Below are positions 1-12,185 of a stretch of 64,000 nt of DNA, one piece after another. The notes below the pieces were generated by a model. The model was not told the origin of the DNA and did no database searches. It worked only from the letters and a program-made list of their open reading frames with translations. Numbering within the stretch: the first letter of the stretch is position 1; each line of letters starts with the position of its first letter. Location: the NCBI GenBank assembly GCA_033977085.1, contig CP138908.1, positions 1 to 64,000 on the forward strand, given 5' to 3'. A program made the translations under genes and the position numbers. Source of the stretch: Apirhabdus apintestini. Lineage in GTDB: Bacteria > Pseudomonadota > Gammaproteobacteria > Enterobacterales > Enterobacteriaceae.

Positions 1-684
1 AAAGTGGTCACCGGGTCTTAATGCCCAGCTGCTGCCTTGCCACGTCACCCATGCCAGTCCGGGATACAGGCTGTTAATCTTCGCCTTATTTCCTGACCAG
101 CGTGTTTTCGCTGACGTTTTAGTCGACGTTACTGGGGTTTTGGCCATCGATGCCGTTTGGGTCGGTGCCGCAATGACCGTGGGGGCCTGACGCGTCTTTT
201 GTATCTCTGAGAGCTGTTGCTCAACGTGGTCAAGGCGGCGCGCTAATGCCGTTAATCCTTCACGCGTTTTCTCGCTGTAGACCTGTTGGGCATTTAACGC
301 CCTCGAGACTTCCTCTGCGAGAGAGTCCGTGGGCGTCTCGGGCGGGGCTATTGTTGGCGTGTCTTGGTCTAATGCTGTCGGTTGAGAAGGGGACGGTGAA
401 GATTCAGGTATGGGAGGTGGTGTTACTGCCACCGGACTCGTGGTTTCCACGGGCTGCGCTGCCGTGAATTGGGGTTGAGCTGGCGCTTGTGTGCTGCTCC
501 CACTCATTTTCCAGGTTAACCCCAAAATAGCAAAAATCGCCAGTGCGGCGATTTGAACTTTGGGCTGGTCATATAACGGACGCTTTTTAGGCTTATCCGA
601 TGAGATAATGGGCGAGTCTGCCGTGAGCTCATCGTCGTCCAAGGGTTCGGGCGCGGTTAACTCGGGATCAAAGTGTGGTTTCAT
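1..684 (-). CDS. traP: TraP-like transfer protein, partial at window edge
   Basis: The frame is open from the ATG at 684 to base 1 (228 codons), so only the C-terminus is missing. The protein has a short acidic N-terminus, one membrane segment around residues 48-62, then a Pro/Thr/Ser-rich linker and a short coiled stretch. This fits a single-pass component of the IncI (Dot/Icm-related) transfer channel. The start overlaps the stop of the upstream traO-like gene as ATGA, so the two are probably translationally coupled. The TraP name rests on its place directly after traO, as in R64, and on size (R64 TraP is of similar length); residue similarity could not be tested. No frameshift is visible, unlike most genes in this operon. 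Confidence 0.6.
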   Translation of the reverse strand, partial: MKPHFDPELTAPEPLDDDELTADSPIISSDKPKKRPLYDQPKVQIAALAIFAILGLTWKMSGSSTQAPAQPQFTAAQPVETTSPVAVTPPPIPESSPSPSQPTALDQDTPTIAPPETPTDSLAEEVSRALNAQQVYSEKTREGLTALARRLDHVEQQLSEIQKTRQAPTVIAAPTQTASMAKTPVTSTKTSAKTRWSGNKAKINSLYPGLAWVTWQGSSWALRPGDHF

Positions 685-1882
685 TTCGCGTTTTCTCCTA
701 CGGGCGCGGGTATGCAGTCTTTGTCAGTGACGGGTTTCATAAACAAGATAGAGACGACCTGACGACGATTAACATTGACCTGAGTGACGGGCAGACGAGA
801 AGCGTCCTGCGACATGACTTGAGCCGTCTGTTGCCCGATACCGCCAGCAATCACGCCAGCGACGGCCTTTCCATCGGGTGATCCAGTTCGACCAGTCACG
901 GTGCCGCTGTTGGTCGTCAGAATTTGTGTGTTGCTGTCCTCATACAGGCTGTCCCACTTTGCCGATGCCGCTTGCAATGGCGGGTAAAACGATACGAGTG
1001 AAATAGCGATGATTCACATCACTGGCCACCGACGAACGCTGAGTTTCATCATCCAATGCATAGGCATCGATGGTGCAGGTCATCCCTTTAAAATCGAGCG
1101 TTTTAAAGTTCACGATGACGCCATCCCCTGCCAGCTGAACGTTCTGTGCTGCCAGTACCGCCCCCGCTAACTGCCCCGCAGGGATAGTGGCCAGCACTTT
1201 TGACTCGGGGTTATCTGAGTCAATCGCGGTGTCAATTGTGCCCGGATAACGAACCAATCCGGGGATGCTGATACGCGATACTGCGGGCGTTGTTGTTGAT
1301 GTCGCGGTGGTTTGAACGGATGACGCAGCATCATGAGATGCCAGTCCTGGTACGCTCTGAGCCCACTGGCTGAAGGGCGATTGCCCGTCTTGGCTCTCAC
1401 TGCCAAACGCGGTGGCCAACTGCATATCACTGGTGTGCCAGCGCGCGCTAAGCTGAGTCAGCAGGTTGTTGATTTGCTGTTTCTGCTCATCGTTTAAACC
1501 GCCTTGCTGTCCGTTTTGGGATTGTGAGGTATCACTTTGGGTATTGAGTGCTACGGGCGTTGCGGGAACGTGAGGAACCAGCGGCGTCTCGTCATGTTGT
1601 TGGCTTTCACTGAGTGAGGCCACAAAGCTATTACCGTCGCTTTCGGCCTCCTGAGCGCCTTGTTGGTTGGACAGTTTTAATAAGTCGCGGTATTGACGGC
1701 TTTCCTGTGAGGTGACTGATGCATTGTTGGCCACGCGATTTAAGTTGTACTGTGACTCAGGAGTGGCTGACTGATGCATCCACCCCCATCCCAGATAGCC
1801 ACCGGCGGCAACAACCATAATGCCTATCACCACCAAGCCGAGCGTTTTTGCCGTCGCTGGCTGCGTCCTTTTCGATCGCCAT
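681..1882 (-). CDS. traO: TraO / DotG (IcmE)-like core channel protein, frameshifted
   Basis: About 400 codons. A short cytoplasmic N-terminus is followed by one membrane segment (VVIGIMVVAAGGYLGWGW), a long Gln/Ser/Thr-rich linker, and a C-terminal domain with the VLATIPAG, TLDFKG and YFTRIVLPA stretches expected of a DotG/VirB10-like inner-to-outer membrane channel subunit. Reading needs a frame change near 1845 (A-run just after the ATG at 1882) and another near 960, after which the C-terminus continues through LYEDSNTQILTTNSG to the stop at 681. The ATG overlaps the end of traN. Identification is from order (DotH gene before, traP after) and the VirB10-like C-terminus. Confidence 0.7.
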
Positions 1883-2886
1883 TATTGCAGCTCCAGAGTC
1901 AGTGGGACGTTGTGTCCCTGAACTGAGAAGGTGACATAGGGGGTCACCGGCATTTTCCAGACGTGCGTGCCGTCAGCGGAGGACAACGTACTATCAAACG
2001 CATCGCGCAACTCAGCGCGAGAGCGTAGATAAACATCATCGCCCAGCTGCCATGCCTGAACATCGGGCACGCCGCCCTGCGTTTTGATGCGCTGGGCTTC
2101 TTTCGGGGAACACCGTCAAGAAATGCCTGCAGCGTGTTGTCGTATAGGCCCACTTTCTGGCGAGGTGCTGCCATTGGGCGTGCCGAAGGGCCAGACTGGG
2201 GTATTCGCAGATCTAGACGACTGTCGGTGGGCTGAGAGGCTTGGGTATTGCTGGGCTCACCGCTGGTCATACTGATAGAGATGGGCACCGCTAACCCTTT
2301 GAGATAGACCGTCACACTCCCGGTGTCATAGGCACGGCGTGCCTGAATGGCCATCGAGGGGTGTCGGGCAGGTAATTCACCTGAAATCCTGCGGGATTGC
2401 CATTGACCGGCGGGGCGGCAATAGGCCAAGGCGCACCTGTCTGATCGGTAAAATTCACGACCCCCGGATAGTTGGGGAGCACTTGCACCATCGGTAGCGA
2501 TGATCCCGGCTCGAGATTCACGGTCAATGAACGTATGCGTGGAACGGCGGTGACGGGCGCCATTCCGGTACTCCGTTGCACGCCATCAAGACCCGAGCGC
2601 AGCTGTTTAATGGCCTCAGCCGATAACGGCGTGGTGACGTTCTCAGCATACTGCAGAGCTGCATCGGGCGGCATCGGCGTCGGAATACTCGTGGCGGTCG
2701 TGTCTGCCACCGCCGCTGCGGGGGCGTCGTCGGTGCAACGGGCAGTGCTGCCGGCGCAGGCGGAACCGATACGGTCGGCGTGGTTGATAATGACTGTGCC
2801 GGTTGCCATTGCGGCGGCGGTGTGTCTGCGGCGATGACCGACGCACTGCTTAATAGACCCGCGATAATGAATAGGGTTTGTTTCAT
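1882..2886 (-). pseudogene. traN: TraN / DotH (IcmK)-like outer-membrane core protein, several frameshifts
   Basis: Starts at 2886 with a signal peptide (MKQTLFIIAGLLSSASVIAA), then a Pro-rich segment, then a conserved region with PNYPGVVNFTDQTG and GSVTVYLKGLAVPISISM, typical of DotH/TraN in the Dot/Icm family, and ends VPLTLELQ at 1882. The coding frame changes near 2730, 2360 and 2105. DotH forms part of the outer-membrane core with DotC and DotD, whose homologues traI and traH lie upstream in the same operon. The ATG overlaps the predicted end of traM. The order traM-N-O-P agrees with R64. Confidence 0.7.
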
Positions 2887-3531
2887 TGTGCCGATGCCTC
2901 CTGGTGACCACTTGTATCACTTCCAATCCGTCTTTTTTCAACCGAGGATCGGCGCGCGTCACGAGCATGACGAGGGTGAAGTTTTGTGGTGGCAGTGATG
3001 ATGTCTGTCCGGTGAGTCGGAATGTGACGGGATACTGCAACCGCCATGCGTAGGCCCCGTTATCAAGCACACCTTTGCTGTTAACGACACCGTTTGAGGT
3101 CAACACTGACAGGTTCATTTTTTATCACGGACGTTGGCCAGAACGTTCGAGTTGACCAGTGCGTTGTAGTAACTGGTAAAGCCCGCCGTAGAGAAACTGT
3201 CCTGACGGGCGTTGATTTGTTCGCGGTAATGGACAAAGTCGAGGGTGAAATCCTTGCGGATATGGCTAGCACCGTAATCGATAATATCGGCGTCGCTGTA
3301 CACCGGTTCGTTGATAGTCGGAATAGGAATGATACGACCGTGGTCACTGGCGATAACGCTTTGTGGTGGATTTGCCGCTTTCCAAGCGAGATAGAAATTA
3401 CTGAGTAACAAAATAACGATAGCGATGGATTGCCATACGTTGACTGACAGACTTTTTCGCGTGAAGGCCACATTCAGTTGCGCACTTTGATGCTGTGCCA
3501 CCGCAGCTGAGTACGGTTGTTCAGCCGTCAC
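2887..3531 (-). CDS. traM: TraM / DotI (IcmL)-like inner-membrane protein, frameshifted
   Basis: The N-terminal part (from 3531) has a single membrane segment around residues 31-48 (SIAIVILLLSNFYLAW) followed by a periplasmic domain with DFVHYREQINARQ and FTSYYNALVNS, characteristic of DotI/IcmL. The frame breaks in the A-run near 3120 and continues as MNLSVLTSNGVV...ALRLQYPV-type DotI C-terminus to about 2890. The final codons are ambiguous; another single-base shift would give a TGA overlapping the next ATG at 2886. DotI is a partner of the secretion ATPase DotB and coupling complex in the inner membrane. Confidence 0.7.
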
Positions 3532-3620
3532 CTTCGGTGCGACAGTTTTTTATTCATAACACATTTCCATAGAGCGGTGTCCGCCTGAACACTCAGACGG
3601 ACAGACGTTGGCAAGAGAAG

Positions 3621-4084
3621 TTACAGCGAGAAGGGGTAAGCAGTGCCCGCAGGCGGTGTGACGGACGTGGGGGCTGACTGTTTGTACTCGGTCCGTGGTG
3701 TGCTCCGTGTACCGACGGGAACGTTCGTGGTTGGGATATATCCTTGCCCTAAATCCCCCACGGATCGATATTTCCGGGCAACAGCGATGACACCTTATCC
3801 CGTGCCGCTGAACAGATTTTATCTTTGATCTGGTCAAATATCTGACTGAAATCGGGGAACGTGGGCACCGTAATACTGGTGCTGATGTCCCCAAGGCATT
3901 GAGAAAAGCCACTGTTTGCCTGCTTTTCTCGCTGAGCCCAAGACTCCGCCGCTTTGCGGTCTTGCTCGTACCCCGCCTGAGCTCCCGAAAGTGCCGCGTT
4001 TGCCGCCGCACGGCTGGCGGCATGTACTGCGGGCGCAGTAAGCACGGTAAGCAGCAACAAGCCGGTGAGGGCGATCTGTTTCAT
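3621..4084 (-). CDS. traL: TraL-like exported transfer protein, frameshifted
   Basis: Starts at 4084 behind a good ribosome site (GGAG, 10 bases before ATG). It has a clear signal peptide ending at AVHAA, then an Ala/Gln-rich helical region and a conserved TVPTFPDFSQIF stretch. A one-base shift in the G-run near 3760 extends the protein from GNIDPWG into a Pro/Thr-rich tail that stops at 3621 (about 154 aa in total). Position between the sog primase and traM matches R64 traL, a periplasmic transfer protein of unknown biochemistry. The name is from order and general character. Confidence 0.55.
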
Positions 4085-4096
4085 GGGGAAGCTCCA

Positions 4097-7000
4097 TTAG
4101 TGACCCGGACGCGGCATGGTCGGGGCGTGCCGGTGGGTGGATTCAGGTTCACGGCGGACTACTAACTGGTCAGGTGCCACCGGTGCCCTGTCAAACCCCA
4201 GCTGCTGCTGTAGTGCCGCCGAGCGCTTTTCCGGCTCAGTGCCCTGTGCATATAAACGCTGTGGCTCATTATTGAGGCGAAAAACGTAGTCGTTAAAACT
4301 GCCGGTTTCATTGTTAATGGGGTTGCCGTAACCCAACGGTTGCAGTCCGTCAGGGGTGATTTCATTGAGCGTCATATGCGGGCTTCCGTTAGCGTTTTTA
4401 CACAGACGCCCCAGCACGGGTTTATAACGATCCTCATGCAGCACAACACCCTGAACAAAATCGCCGTGGGCTTTAACCAGTAATAATTTGAGCTGCCCTT
4501 CGGCATCCATCGATTGAAACAACGCTTTACCTGCATCACGTGACGCAGAGGGAAGCGTTGGGCTATCAGGTTGCCTGTCGGGGGTTGGGACGCCTTTGCC
4601 ATTGGGTTCCATCCACAATGCATCGGGAAGATTGGGCCAGTCAGGCAAGGCGACTTCGGCCTTTTTCGCCAACTCAGTCACTTCGGCCTGCAGGTCATGA
4701 TAGGTTTTCAGTGAGTACGCCAGCATCTCGCTTGGCGGCGTCATCTCACGGGTATTGGTGTTGACAACGCTAGGGTCAATGGCCTGTTTGGCTATCCAAT
4801 TATTGCGGTTGCGTTCTTCCTTGCGTGTGACGGCGTTACCGTTATCATCCAACACCGGCTTCCCGTCCTTATCTTTCTGTTTGACCTCCACCATTACCGT
4901 GGTTTTTCCGGTCATCTGCAGCGTGACCAAGTCATTGTTTTTTAGTCCAGCATCAGCAATGGCGGCGCGCAATTCTGTTCCCCAGACAACACGCTCCCCG
5001 TCAGCGGTACGCAGACGGGCGTAGTAGCTGTTGCTTTCTCCCTTCTTAAAGTTGTAGGGCGCAGGACCATGTTTAAGCAACGTCCCCGTGAGTCCTGAAG
5101 ACGCCTCATCATGACTGGCATTCATTGGGCCTGATGAAGGTGCTTTCTGCGGCAGAATATCCGCAGGAAGGTTATCTGCCGGCGAGTTTGGTGGTGCAGA
5201 CGTTGGCACCGTCGATGAGGCAGGGGCAGATGTTGCGTTGCTCTGGCTCGGATGAACCAGAATTTCAGCCGCCTCACTGCCCAGTGGCGTTGGCTCATCA
5301 GGTAATGGGGGCTCTGAGCGTAATTTTTCTCGCGCTGCCTCGAGCATTTTTATTTGCTCATCGTTGGTGAGCTTGATCGGTAAATCGTATTCAGCAATCA
5401 GGTTTATCGCGCGCTGTTTAAACGCGGGACTGCCGGTGAGTTCGATGTTTCCCTGCAGGACCATATCCTGTTTGGCCACCAATAACGCGCCGAGGATCAT
5501 GCGGTCGTTTTGACTCGCCTGCGGCGTGGCCATAATGATACGACCTTGCTGCATATAGCGTGTAAAGGCACGCTCGCCGTCAAGTAAATAGTGCTGAGTA
5601 CCGCGCTCACTGCCCGCTTTGTGCAATAAAGCCCCTTCTAATGCGACGAGATCAATACGTTCTCGTGCCTGCTGACTTCGTTCAAACTTAATGCCGTCAG
5701 GTTCGATCTCCGGTGCCGCCTCATCTACCGGTGTGTCAGTGTCTTCTGCTGGGGCCTGCGTTTTTTACTGACAGGTTTTTGAGTATTGTTCTGTACGAGC
5801 GGCGGCATTTCTTCTGGTTCTGTCTGCGGCGTTGAGGAGGCAGGCGCTGACGGCTGCGTTAGCAGGGAAGACAGCGACGGAGGTGTGTCATGCTTAGGGG
5901 CCTGTGGCACTGTACTATCCATTGGCGGCACAGTTTCGGGGGCCTTTTGTTTTTCCTGCGTAATGACTGTTGCCGTCGTCTGTTGTTGTGGATTTTTAGG
6001 TGCGTTAACTGTGCTGGCGTTGCCTTTGTCGTCGCCGGTGGTTGGCGTATCTGTTTTCTTGGCTCTGCGTGTTTTTTCGGTGGTGTGGCCGTAGGCGTTT
6101 CAGGAGGCGAAACCGTCTGCTCTGGTGCTATTGGCGGCTCAGGCGTCGCCTGACCTCTGGCCATCCAGTCTTCATAGGCCTGCTGATTTTCTGCATCATA
6201 TATCTGTTCGTTTTCGACGCCATTTACCTCTAGGTTTTCAACTTCATGCTGACCTACAGGTTCATTATTGACGCTCTCTGGTTCATTCATGGTAACAGTC
6301 TCAATCGGTTGTCGGGATGGCGGCGAGTCCGGTGTGGACTCGGGGAGCAAGCGTTGACGGTATGGGGCGAGCTCATCAATGAGCGCTGTGAGTCCGCGTG
6401 ATTGATGGAGATCGTTAAAGTCAGTGAAGCCCTGTGCCTTTTCGGCGGGGGTCAATGCAGGCAGCACGGCAATCCCGCCAGTAAGCTCGGCGGCTTTCTC
6501 TGCCGCCTCTTTGCCGGGATTACCGGGACGTTTAGGCTTTGGTGGATCATCATCCCCAAGAAACAGCATTGGGCTGTCGGGGTATTTTTGATGGAGCTGC
6601 TCAGCAACTTTGACCAGATTTCCGGAATCGATGGTCATCACAACGGGCATTTTTAGCGCCATTGCGCCACTGGCGGCGGTGGCATATCCCTCAGCACAGA
6701 CAATGGGTTTGCCATTTTTTAGCGAGCCACCGACGACAAAAAAATTGCCACTTTTCTCTGCGTCTTTGGTCAGCCGCTTATTACCGTCTGCGTCTATGGT
6801 CTGCATCGAGCGAATGACGCCGTCGATGTTTTGCAGGGGGATAAGCAATTTTTGCTTTTCGTCGATGTGTACGCCCTTTGCCACATCAACCCCTTTTTCA
6901 CCAAATAGGGATGCTTTTTGTCAGCTTGCTTATTCTTGCTATAGACGTAGCGCACATTGCTGGCTTTTTTATTCTGCAATACCCGTTTGGCTTCGGCACG

Positions 7001-7492
7001 GTCCCACTGGCTTTGTGCCGTCACCGCTTTGATATGCAGCGCCGCCGTAGGATCGGGTTCCTCACCGCTAAAGTACCAGGTGCTTTGGTTCTCGGTACCG
7101 CCATCCCTAAAATCGTTAAACCAGCCATTGGGTAGACCATCCAGATGTCCCACATAGGTACAGGATTTTTACCGGGCTTGTCGTCGTTCATACGAATACG
7201 TTGCCTAGTACCGTCCATGACGAGCGGTTTAGACAGATCGAGCTCCGTTTGCCCGTAAGAAATCGGCAAACTGAGTCTGCGCGTCCCCCGCGCTCACGCC
7301 GACAATCAACGGATCGGGTTTCCACGGCTGGAGTGCTTTCATATCTGCACCGGGGATGGCGTACCAAAGCTTACGTTCGTCATCAAAGCGCAGTGCCGGT
7401 TTGTTATCCTCCAGTTTGCCTGCAGCCACACGAGCCTCATCTTTCTCGCTGTGGGGTACCGCCAGATAAGTACGCGAATGGGGCGTATTCAT
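4097..7492 (-). pseudogene. sogL: Sog/TraC-type plasmid DNA primase, multiple frameshifts
   Basis: Begins at 7492 after AAAGGAGA. Domain order: an N-terminal DUF5710-like motif (TYLAVPHSEKDEA ... LWYAIPGAD), a Toprim domain (CAEGYATAASGA; MTIDSGNL; FLGDDD) around residues 230-300, a very long Pro/Gln-rich linker, and a C-terminal LPD7-like domain (FKKGESNSYYARLRTADGER, 5000-5060). It would prime synthesis on transferred single strands. About 1131 codons; R64 SogL is of the same order of length and sits in the same place, between traK and traL. The frame changes near 7260, 7150, 6880, 5955 and 5765, several in homopolymers. Either the gene is dead or the sequence is uncorrected. Confidence 0.75.
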
Positions 7493-7503
7493 CGTTATCT
7501 CCT

Positions 7504-7770
7504 TTAATCAAAGAATTTCCGATACCACCAAGGTCGGCCATTAAGTCGATGACCGCGAAGCAGGTGGAAGATACGTTGGCTAAGCACGGTTATCGTGAAG
7601 CCAAAATGTGCCAGAACGGCGTAAAAGACGATGAGCCCGACGCAGAAGATGAACATCTTTGTGGAGGGCCACTTAAACCAGAGAGCAAACACCAGCCATG
7701 CCAGCGCCGGAATACCAAAAATACATACCGGCGGTGAAGCATCACGGCCGGGGTGATAATCATTGGCCAT
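7504..7770 (-). CDS. traK: TraK / IcmT-like membrane protein
   Basis: Small protein (88 aa from ATG 7770; an in-frame ATG at 7797 is less likely). ATG 7770 is preceded by GGAG at the right distance. Two adjacent hydrophobic segments (IPALAWLVFALWF and FIFCVGLIVFYAVLAHFGF) are followed by a basic tail ending RPWWYRKFFD, which is the IcmT signature. IcmT is an inner-membrane part of the Dot/Icm apparatus, and R64 TraK is its homologue. The gene overlaps the 3' end of traJ and is intact. Confidence 0.75.
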   Translation of the reverse strand: MANDYHPGRDASPPVCIFGIPALAWLVFALWFKWPSTKMFIFCVGLIVFYAVLAHFGFTITVLSQRIFHLLRGHRLNGRPWWYRKFFD

Positions 7771-8928
7771 GTTGTTGACTCCGTTGATTGAATTCATGAG
7801 TTCCGATATAGCTGCGCGCCGTCTCTTCGGTTACCGCCTCTTCCTGATACATTTTCCAAACATGATCGCTAATGCGCGCCTCCCGATGGGTTAGGTCGCG
7901 ATTGAGCAACGTTGGCCATTGGGTGTAGTCATGCTTGCGCAATGACTCACGCAGTTCATCATCAAACAGCACGTATTCTTGTACGGCGCGGCGCTTGCCA
8001 TCGGTCGTTGGCACTAAACGCTGCATCACGATAAACCTCATCAACTCCAGCATGTCGTGGGCCAAGGGTTCGCGATTCTCTGCGGGAAGCATACGCACGC
8101 TACGTGAGAACGCATGACCCGGCGAAAACGCATGTTCGGTGCCTAAACAAAGATGGCCAGACAGCGCCGCACTCACCATGCCTTCAACCGTTTCACCGTC
8201 GCGAACTTCGCCAATACCGATAACGGTCGGTGCCTGTCGCATTGATAGCCTGAGTCCCTCAGCAAAACTCGGCACATCACGACCGACTTCACACTGCTGT
8301 GGCTGAAGCAACCAGTTAGGTCCCCCAATAGACCCTCGACCGGATCTTCATAGGTGGTGACTTTACAATTGGGGTTGGTTTCACCGTGGTGTTGGTAAAC
8401 GGAGGTCAGTACCGTGGTTTTTCCCGAACCGGTTGGACCGACAACGAGGCCAACACCTTCCACCGGAAGATTAGCGAGCGCCTGATACAGTGGGGCGGGA
8501 AGCCCTAGTGTGTTTAATCTTAGATGGTCGTTATTGATAATACGTAGGGTAACTGCCACGGCGGTGTTAATACCGCGTATGGTGGATTGAACGAAGTTGG
8601 CGCGAAATCGAATGCGCTCGCCGCGCTCAAGTCCGAACCGTTGCTGGCTGTCCCCTTCGAGTTGCAATGCAGCATCGTCGCCTTTACCGCTTTGAATGCG
8701 CGCTTTAATGGTTGGGTTAAAGAGAAAATCAATGAGCATGAGTAGCGACGAGTGATCGAGCAAGAAGGATGAGGCTCGGATCAGTCGTCCATGTAAGCCG
8801 ATGATGAGCGGTCCATTGGACTGCAAATGAATATCGGATACGCCGTTCCGATAGCAATGGACAAAGAAGGCGCGAAAGATATCCGGTGTTAATCCCTTGG
8901 AAAAATCAAATTTATCCACGTCTATCAT
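7760..8928 (-). CDS. traJ: TraJ / DotB-type secretion ATPase, frameshifted
   Basis: GspE/PilT-superfamily hexameric ATPase that powers the transfer channel. Visible motifs: SDIHLQSNGP near residue 30, Walker A GPTGSGKTTVL near residue 190, Asp-box TTYEDPVE, Walker B-like TVIGIGEVRDGET and the His-box region SGHLCLGTEHA. The start at 8928 overlaps the traI stop (ATGA) and the end overlaps traK. A one-base loss in the G-run near 8325 splits it into two readable parts. Length after correction is close to 390 aa, normal for DotB/TraJ. Confidence 0.85.
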
Positions 8929-9368
8929 GGTGTAGCCCTTGTTTGGATAACCGGTTTCCACTGCTTTTTATCCAGTTCAAAGCCGGCACGTTGTTTTAGG
9001 TCACGCACTTTGTCGCCGAGCATCAACTCTTCACGCGTACCGCTGACAGTCTGTTGCTGTTCGGTTACCACAGGCGGAGTCACCATCTTTTGTTTGACTA
9101 ACAGCGAATAGCGCATCATGCCGGTGTAATCACGAGTCAGACGGTTGAAGTTAGCCGCCAGCGTGTCATCAGCGCTTTGTCTGCCTTCCTCCCAGCCCTT
9201 CTTAATGGCGTTTTGCCAGACATTGCGCTCTGCACGGTTGCGAGGGATCACCGTGTCGGTAGGCGATGATTTGACGGATAAACCAGCAAAGAGATATTGG
9301 TGTCAACAACGGGTAAAAAGTGATCCACTTACCGTCACCACCAACGGTCTAATATTGATCCACCTTGC

Positions 9369-10152
9369 TTACTCAGGATTAGCTTCCGCTATAACCCCGG
9401 CCTTTCGTTTCTGCTTCAGTCGATAGCTCTCTCCTTTTATCTGGACTACGTGTGAGTGATGTAAGATCCGGTCCAGCATTGCCGATGTCAGGGCTGCATC
9501 ACCCGCGAACGTCTGGTCCCACTGCCCGAACGGCAGGTTAGAGGTCAGGATCATCGCGCTCTTTTCGTAACGTTTGGCAATGACCTGGAAGAACAGCTTT
9601 GCCTCTTCCTGGCTGAACGGCAGATAGCCTATTTCGTCGATGATGAGCAGTTTGGGGGCCATGACACCGCGATTGAGTGTCGTTTTGTAACGCCCCTGAC
9701 GCTGGGAAGTCGACGAGCTGTAACAGCAGGTCCGCTGCTGTTGTGAAGCGAACCTTGATGCCCGCCCGTACTGCCTCGTAGCCCATGGCTATCGCCAGAT
9801 GTGTTTTCCCCACGCCCGAGGGGCCCAGCAACACGATGTTTTCGTTACGTTCGATGAAGCTCAGGGAACGCAGCGACTGGATTTGCTTCTGAGGTGCGCC
9901 GGTGGCGAAGGTGAAGTCGTATTCCTCGAACGTCTTCACCGCCGGGAAGGCTGCCATCCGCGTGTACATCGCCTGTTTACGCTGATGCCGGGCCAGTTTC
10001 TCCTCATGTAGCAGGTGCTCCAGGAAGTCCATATAGCTCCATTCCTGATCCACTGCCTGTTGCGACAGTGCCGGCGCCGCGCCGATAAGGCTGTCCAGCT
10101 GGAGCTGTTCAGCAAGCACCATCAGCCGTTGATGTTGTAGTTCGACCATCAT
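9369..10152 (-). pseudogene. istB: IstB helper ATPase, IS copy 1, frameshifted
   Basis: AAA+ ATPase that assists IstA. Walker A GPSGVGKTHLA and Walker B LLIIDEIGYL are present, but in different frames, because an extra G near 9712 (GACGAGCTG where copies 3-5 read GACAGCTG) breaks the gene between them. Copy 2 has the same extra base. Confidence 0.9.
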
Positions 10153-10216
10153 GCAGCTCCTCTGCAGAACGTGTCATAGATGGACAGCGGATGATGCAAC
10201 GGCTGCCTGTCGAAGG

Positions 10217-11170
<954 letters not shown>

Positions 11171-11705
11171 AAGCTCCCCTGTATTCAGAGGAGCAGATTA
11201 ACCCCTGGATCAGTTTTCAACCGCTGGGGTGGATCAGTTTTGCACCGTTGGTAACAATTGGCGCCAGCTCGGCGGATTACTGACAAAGCGCTCAGGCACC
11301 AGAATGTTGTAAACGTGATTGGCAGTACGCATCTGCTTGTCGGTAATGGTGGCCAGAGACGTCGCCTCGGCAATCACGGGAGGTAGCCAGCCTTGACGAT
11401 TAATCAAGGGTGAAAACAGATACGTTGTATCGAGCTGGCTCGCACGTTGTTCTAATGACTGACGTAGCTCCCATGCCCGCTGAGCTTTGCCGCCGCGAAA
11501 GCCTTCGGTTTTCCCCGCCTCAGTCAGCATCTGGTAGACCGTGTCGTTGACGCCATCATGGTCATCGGCTTCAGGACTGAGATAAGCCGACATCGAGGGC
11601 GGCGCAGGCATATCGGTAGGTGGCGTCGCCGTGGCCGCCATGACCTTATTGAGCGGGTAAATGAGCGTCAAAGGATGACGCTCACCGCACGAATACGGGA
11701 CTTTG

Positions 11706-12155
11706 TCATGACAGTTTCCCCTTAAGCGGCGGCATAAATCCGACTTCGAACGCGTCGGCCTGTTGCGTGACGGTCGCGCGCCAGCTGATTTGGGTTCGGA
11801 TAAGGCGCAGAAGCGTTTCAAAACTGACGTCTCGCTCATGGATAGTGACGGGGAGCGGTAAGCGCACGCCGGAATAGCGCAGGGTAATGCCGCGTTGATG
11901 GGCTAACTGAGACAGCAACTCAAGGGCATCACCATCCCAATCTACCGAAACGCGTTGTGAATTGGCCGTAATACGGCCGGGGAGTAACCAACCCTCTTCA
12001 GTCAGGGTCGATGCAAGACGCTGTTGCTCTTGTTTGAAAGCGATTTGAGCGGGCGTGGGTGTCAGGATGGAAGACGTCGAGGTTGAAGCTGGGGCGTACT
12101 GGCAGCCAGACAGCAGGAATGGCACCAGTATCCCGATAAGGATAGGTCTTTTCAT
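11706..12155 (-). CDS. traH: TraH / DotD-like lipoprotein
   Basis: 149 aa, intact. The N-terminus is a lipoprotein signal with lipobox LLSGC. The body has a small beta-rich domain including VSVDWDGDALELLSQLA and GITLRYSG, similar to the DotD/secretin-N0 fold that R64 TraH shares. DotD, DotC and DotH form the outer-membrane part of the channel. The stop overlaps the traI start as ATGA. It lies directly after pilV. Confidence 0.75.
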   Translation of the reverse strand: MKRPILIGILVPFLLSGCQYAPASTSTSSILTPTPAQIAFKQEQQRLASTLTEEGWLLPGRITANSQRVSVDWDGDALELLSQLAHQRGITLRYSGVRLPLPVTIHERDVSFETLLRLIRTQISWRATVTQQADAFEVGFMPPLKGKLS

Positions 12156-12185
12156 GAGCTTGCCTTAAATGAAGTAGAAGAGGGG